From the NCBI GenBank assembly GCA_017561145.1, contig JAFZDO010000043.1, positions 1 through 64,000 on the forward strand: a stretch of DNA of 64,000 nt, read 5' to 3'. The position numbers and the translations under genes were made by a program. Within the stretch, counting starts at the first letter, position 1. The number at the start of each line of letters is the position of its first letter. This DNA comes from Clostridia bacterium (GTDB lineage Bacteria; Bacillota; Clostridia; Oscillospirales; CAG-382). This document shows positions 61,797 through 64,000 of the stretch, piece after piece. The notes under the pieces are model-generated. The model searched no databases and was not told the origin of the DNA. It was given only the letters and a program-made list of their open reading frames with translations.

Positions 61797-62925
61797 ATTT
61801 GGTGTTACCTCCGATGATGGTTTTTTCTACGTTAAATTCATTATCAGTGATGATGATGTCTGCATCCTTGCCAACCTCGATCGAGCCCTTCTTGTCGTCG
61901 ATGCCGAGAGTGGTTGCAGGGTTGAGCGATGCGCCGTTAACGCATTCCCAAAGAGGAATAGAGGAGTTGGTGTAAACGTTCCAAACGCCCTTGTTGAGGT
62001 GGAGAACCGAGCCTGCAACGGTGCCGTCCTCGAGTCGGCAAACGATGCCGCGGTAGATGATCTTGCTTCCGCCGAGGGTATATTCGCCTTCGGGGAGACC
62101 GCCTGCAGGGAGACAGTCGGTGATGAAGCAGAGCTTTCTGCCCTTGAGCTTGAAGAGCATATCGTAAAGAACGGGGTCAACGTGGAACGCGTCAACGATA
62201 AGCTCACAGGAAACGTCGCTGTTGAATGCAGCAGCAACAACGCCGGGTGCACGGTGTGCAAGCGCGGTCATTGCGTTGAAAAGGTGGGTAACGTGGCGCA
62301 TACCGACCTCGGTCGACTTCATAGCGGTTGCATAATCTGCGCTGGTGTGACCGATAGACATGATAACGTCGGTGTCGCGGCGGATTTCCTGAATTGCTTC
62401 AAAGTTTTCGTCTTCTTCGGGAGCGAGCGAGATGATTCTGATGATATCCGCATATTCCTTAACGAACTTTGCATCGGGCTTAAGGATGTATTTGGGGTCC
62501 TGAGCGCCCTTTTTAGCCGCGCTGATGAAGGGACCTTCGGCGTGAACGCCCAAGATGGTCGAGCCTTCCCAGGTCTTGCTTTCTTCCTTAAGTGCTCTGC
62601 AAACCTCGAGAGCCTTTTTGATGACCTTCATATCAACGGTCATGGTGGTGGGAAGATAGCCGGTTACACCGTTTGCAAGCAAGCCCTTGGAAATGGTGCG
62701 AATGCTTTCTTCTTCGCCGTCGCAAACGTCTTTTCCGAGATAACCGTGAATGTGGATATCGATAAGACCGGGAGCAACGTAGCCGCCCTTAGCGTCGATA
62801 ACCTCAACACCTTCGGGGAGCTTGTCTGCCGGAACGATACCTTCGATCACATTGCTGTAAAGAAGCGCGCTTCCTTCAACAATGCGGTCCTTCAAAATGA
62901 TTTTGCCGTTAACAATAGCTTTCAT
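61786..62925 (-). CDS. nagA: N-acetylglucosamine-6-phosphate deacetylase
   Basis: Removes the acetyl group from GlcNAc-6-phosphate in amino-sugar catabolism or cell-wall recycling. The 379-residue amidohydrolase has the metal-site residues in PGLIDIHIHGYLGKDVCDGE near residue 53, ILGVHAEGPFISAAKKGAQD near 127, MSIGHTSADYATAMKSTEVG near 190, HLFNAMTALAHRAPGVV near 215, and FITDCLPAGGLPEGEYTLGG near 275. GGAGAAAT lies before the ATG. It is the first gene of a two-gene unit with the kinase. nagB is not in the window. Confidence 0.95.
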   Translation of the reverse strand: MKAIVNGKIILKDRIVEGSALLYSNVIEGIVPADKLPEGVEVIDAKGGYVAPGLIDIHIHGYLGKDVCDGEEESIRTISKGLLANGVTGYLPTTMTVDMKVIKKALEVCRALKEESKTWEGSTILGVHAEGPFISAAKKGAQDPKYILKPDAKFVKEYADIIRIISLAPEEDENFEAIQEIRRDTDVIMSIGHTSADYATAMKSTEVGMRHVTHLFNAMTALAHRAPGVVAAAFNSDVSCELIVDAFHVDPVLYDMLFKLKGRKLCFITDCLPAGGLPEGEYTLGGSKIIYRGIVCRLEDGTVAGSVLHLNKGVWNVYTNSSIPLWECVNGASLNPATTLGIDDKKGSIEVGKDADIIITDNEFNVEKTIIGGNTKYEA

Positions 62926-62997
62926 TTTATTTCTCCTGCATTATTATTTCTTTGTTTTGCGTTTGCGGTCAAAACTACCGCATTATTCTTCAAAATA

Positions 62998-63026
62998 ATT
63001 ATAGCAAATTAATCGTTAAATTGCAA
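62998..63026 (-). promoter_or_regulatory. Promoter of the nagA operon
   Basis: Minus strand TTGCAA (63026-63021), 17-base spacer, TATAAT (63003-62998). Confidence 0.75.
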
Positions 63027-63051
63027 TGGTTTTTTGTAAAAAGAATATCGA

Positions 63052-64000
63052 TTAACGGTCAATACTTTGGGCAAATCGCACCGCCGCCATCGCGTCGATG
63101 CCGAAAAAGTCGGCGCCCATCGTTTCGGCATATTCCTTTGTAAGGACTGCGCCGCCGACCATTATTTTTGTGTCGGGGCAGTGCTCACGCACAAGACGTA
63201 CCGTTTCGACCATTGCGGGGACGGTCGTGGTCATAAGCGCCGAAAGTCCCAAAAGGGCGGCGTTATGCTCCTTTACGGCTTCAAGTATTACTTGGGGCGG
63301 CACGTCCTTGCCGAGGTCGATAACCGTAAAGCCGTAGTTCGAAAGGAGGGTAACGACGATATTTTTGCCGATATCGTGGATATCGCCGTGCACCGTTGCG
63401 AAAACGACCTTCATACCGTTTTTCCTGTCGCCTTCCGACGACATCGCCTGATTGATCGCCTTGAATGCCGATTTTGCCGCTTCGGCACCGCCAAGCAGAC
63501 GGGGAAGGAATATTTTTTTGCTTTCATAATCCTCGCCGAGCGCGTTTAACGCAGGTATAAGGTCGGATTCAATAACCTCAAGCGGCTTTTTCGTTTCAAG
63601 CGCGGCGAGTGCAAGCTCGTAAGCCTTTGCCGAAAGTCCCAAATAAACCGCATCGAAGAGGTTGAATTCCTTTTTGCTTCCCGAAACTGCCGTTTCGCCC
63701 GTGGGCTCCTTTTCATAGCTGAAGTCGGGGCAGGGCTCCTCCTGTGAAAGGACGAGCTTCATGCTTTCGCTCGACGGATTCATTATCGCGGCGGTCAACC
63801 CGCGTGACACTGCCGCGCCGAGGAAGGAGGCGTTTATCTCCTCGCGGTTGCGCATACCGAACGAGATGTTCGAAACGCCGAGTGTCGTGTAAAGTCCTCT
63901 TTCGGTCAGCCTTTGGACGCATCCAAGCGTCTTTTCACCGCTCTTTTCATCGGTTGCGACCGTCATTGTAAGCGCATCGAAAAGGAAGCGCTTTTCGTCG
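63052..64000 (-). CDS. metH: B12-dependent methionine synthase, C-terminal part (cut by window edge)
   Basis: About 315 C-terminal residues are visible; the 5' end lies outside the window. They include the end of the pterin-binding domain (DALTMTVATDEKSGEKTLGC, LGVSNISFGMRNREEINASF), the cobalamin cap domain (about 115-180) and the B12-binding domain with the key motif GDIHDIGKNIVVTLLSNYGF, then LLGLSALMTTTVPAMVETVR and KIMVGGAVLTKEYAETMGAD. The protein ends after the B12 domain, with no adenosylmethionine activation domain, as is common in Clostridia. It moves methyl groups from methyltetrahydrofolate to homocysteine. An isolated methyltransferase corrinoid protein is less likely given the pterin part. 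Confidence 0.9.
   Translation of the reverse strand, partial: DEKRFLFDALTMTVATDEKSGEKTLGCVQRLTERGLYTTLGVSNISFGMRNREEINASFLGAAVSRGLTAAIMNPSSESMKLVLSQEEPCPDFSYEKEPTGETAVSGSKKEFNLFDAVYLGLSAKAYELALAALETKKPLEVIESDLIPALNALGEDYESKKIFLPRLLGGAEAAKSAFKAINQAMSSEGDRKNGMKVVFATVHGDIHDIGKNIVVTLLSNYGFTVIDLGKDVPPQVILEAVKEHNAALLGLSALMTTTVPAMVETVRLVREHCPDTKIMVGGAVLTKEYAETMGADFFGIDAMAAVRFAQSIDR

Noticed and set aside
60276..61817. 513-codon plus-strand frame across repeat copy 3 and the kinase gene
   Set aside because: It is antisense to a clear kinase gene and has no ribosome site.

Overview
The window looks like the replication-origin region of an endospore-forming Firmicute of class Clostridia, probably an uncultured gut lineage. 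Evidence for this is spoIIID, spoIID and a spoIIQ-like gene, the rpmH-rnpA-yidD-yidC-khpB cluster facing dnaA-dnaN-recF-remB-gyrB-gyrA, dockerin-like repeats, many lipoproteins, and promoters of the TTGACA or TTGCAA / 17 bp / TATAAT type. The origin lies at about 49.3-51.0 kb. The genes next to it diverge from it.

Left part (1-12 kb): the start of pgk, an orphan solute-binding lipoprotein, two parS-like sites, an RNB-domain protein that has lost the catalytic aspartates, a membrane-anchored surface protein, pcrA, a DUF1015 gene and valS. From 12 to 15.5 kb come intergenic structured repeats, a Gfo/Idh/MocA dehydrogenase, spoIIID, tRNA-Gln and an AT-rich membrane-protein gene set between hairpin arrays and tRNA-derived repeats. 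From 15.5 to 26 kb are a giant ECF sigma factor fusion, a MarR regulator with a heterodimeric ABC exporter, a ribokinase-like kinase, the spoIID-spoIIQ pair and tRNA-Val.

From 26 to 45 kb the window is rich in envelope genes: a divergent XRE repressor and lipoprotein pair, an HTH protein fused to a DUF2807-like repeat domain, several lipoproteins, an alkaline-phosphatase-fold enzyme, two secreted proteins with dockerin-like ends, and proteins sharing an uncharacterised beta domain with Ser/Glu/Asp-rich stalks. Housekeeping genes interleave: nifS-type desulfurase with thiI (tRNA thiolation), pncC, proB-proA (proline synthesis) and maf.

From 44.6 to 59.8 kb is the origin cluster (protein insertion, RNase P, ribosomal protein L34, initiation, clamp, repair, gyrase) with an unusual zinc-ribbon membrane protein between dnaA and dnaN. 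From 59.8 to 60.4 kb two copies of a structured repeat face each other. The right end holds a sugar kinase with nagA (amino-sugar catabolism) and the 3' part of metH.

The most unusual items are (1) a dispersed intergenic element with paired stems that covary between three copies, (2) arrays of mini-hairpins joined by constant linkers, (3) tRNA T-arm-derived elements, (4) the catalytically degenerate RNB protein and (5) the ECF sigma factor with an extension of about 870 residues. All calls come from reading the sequence; no database search was run.
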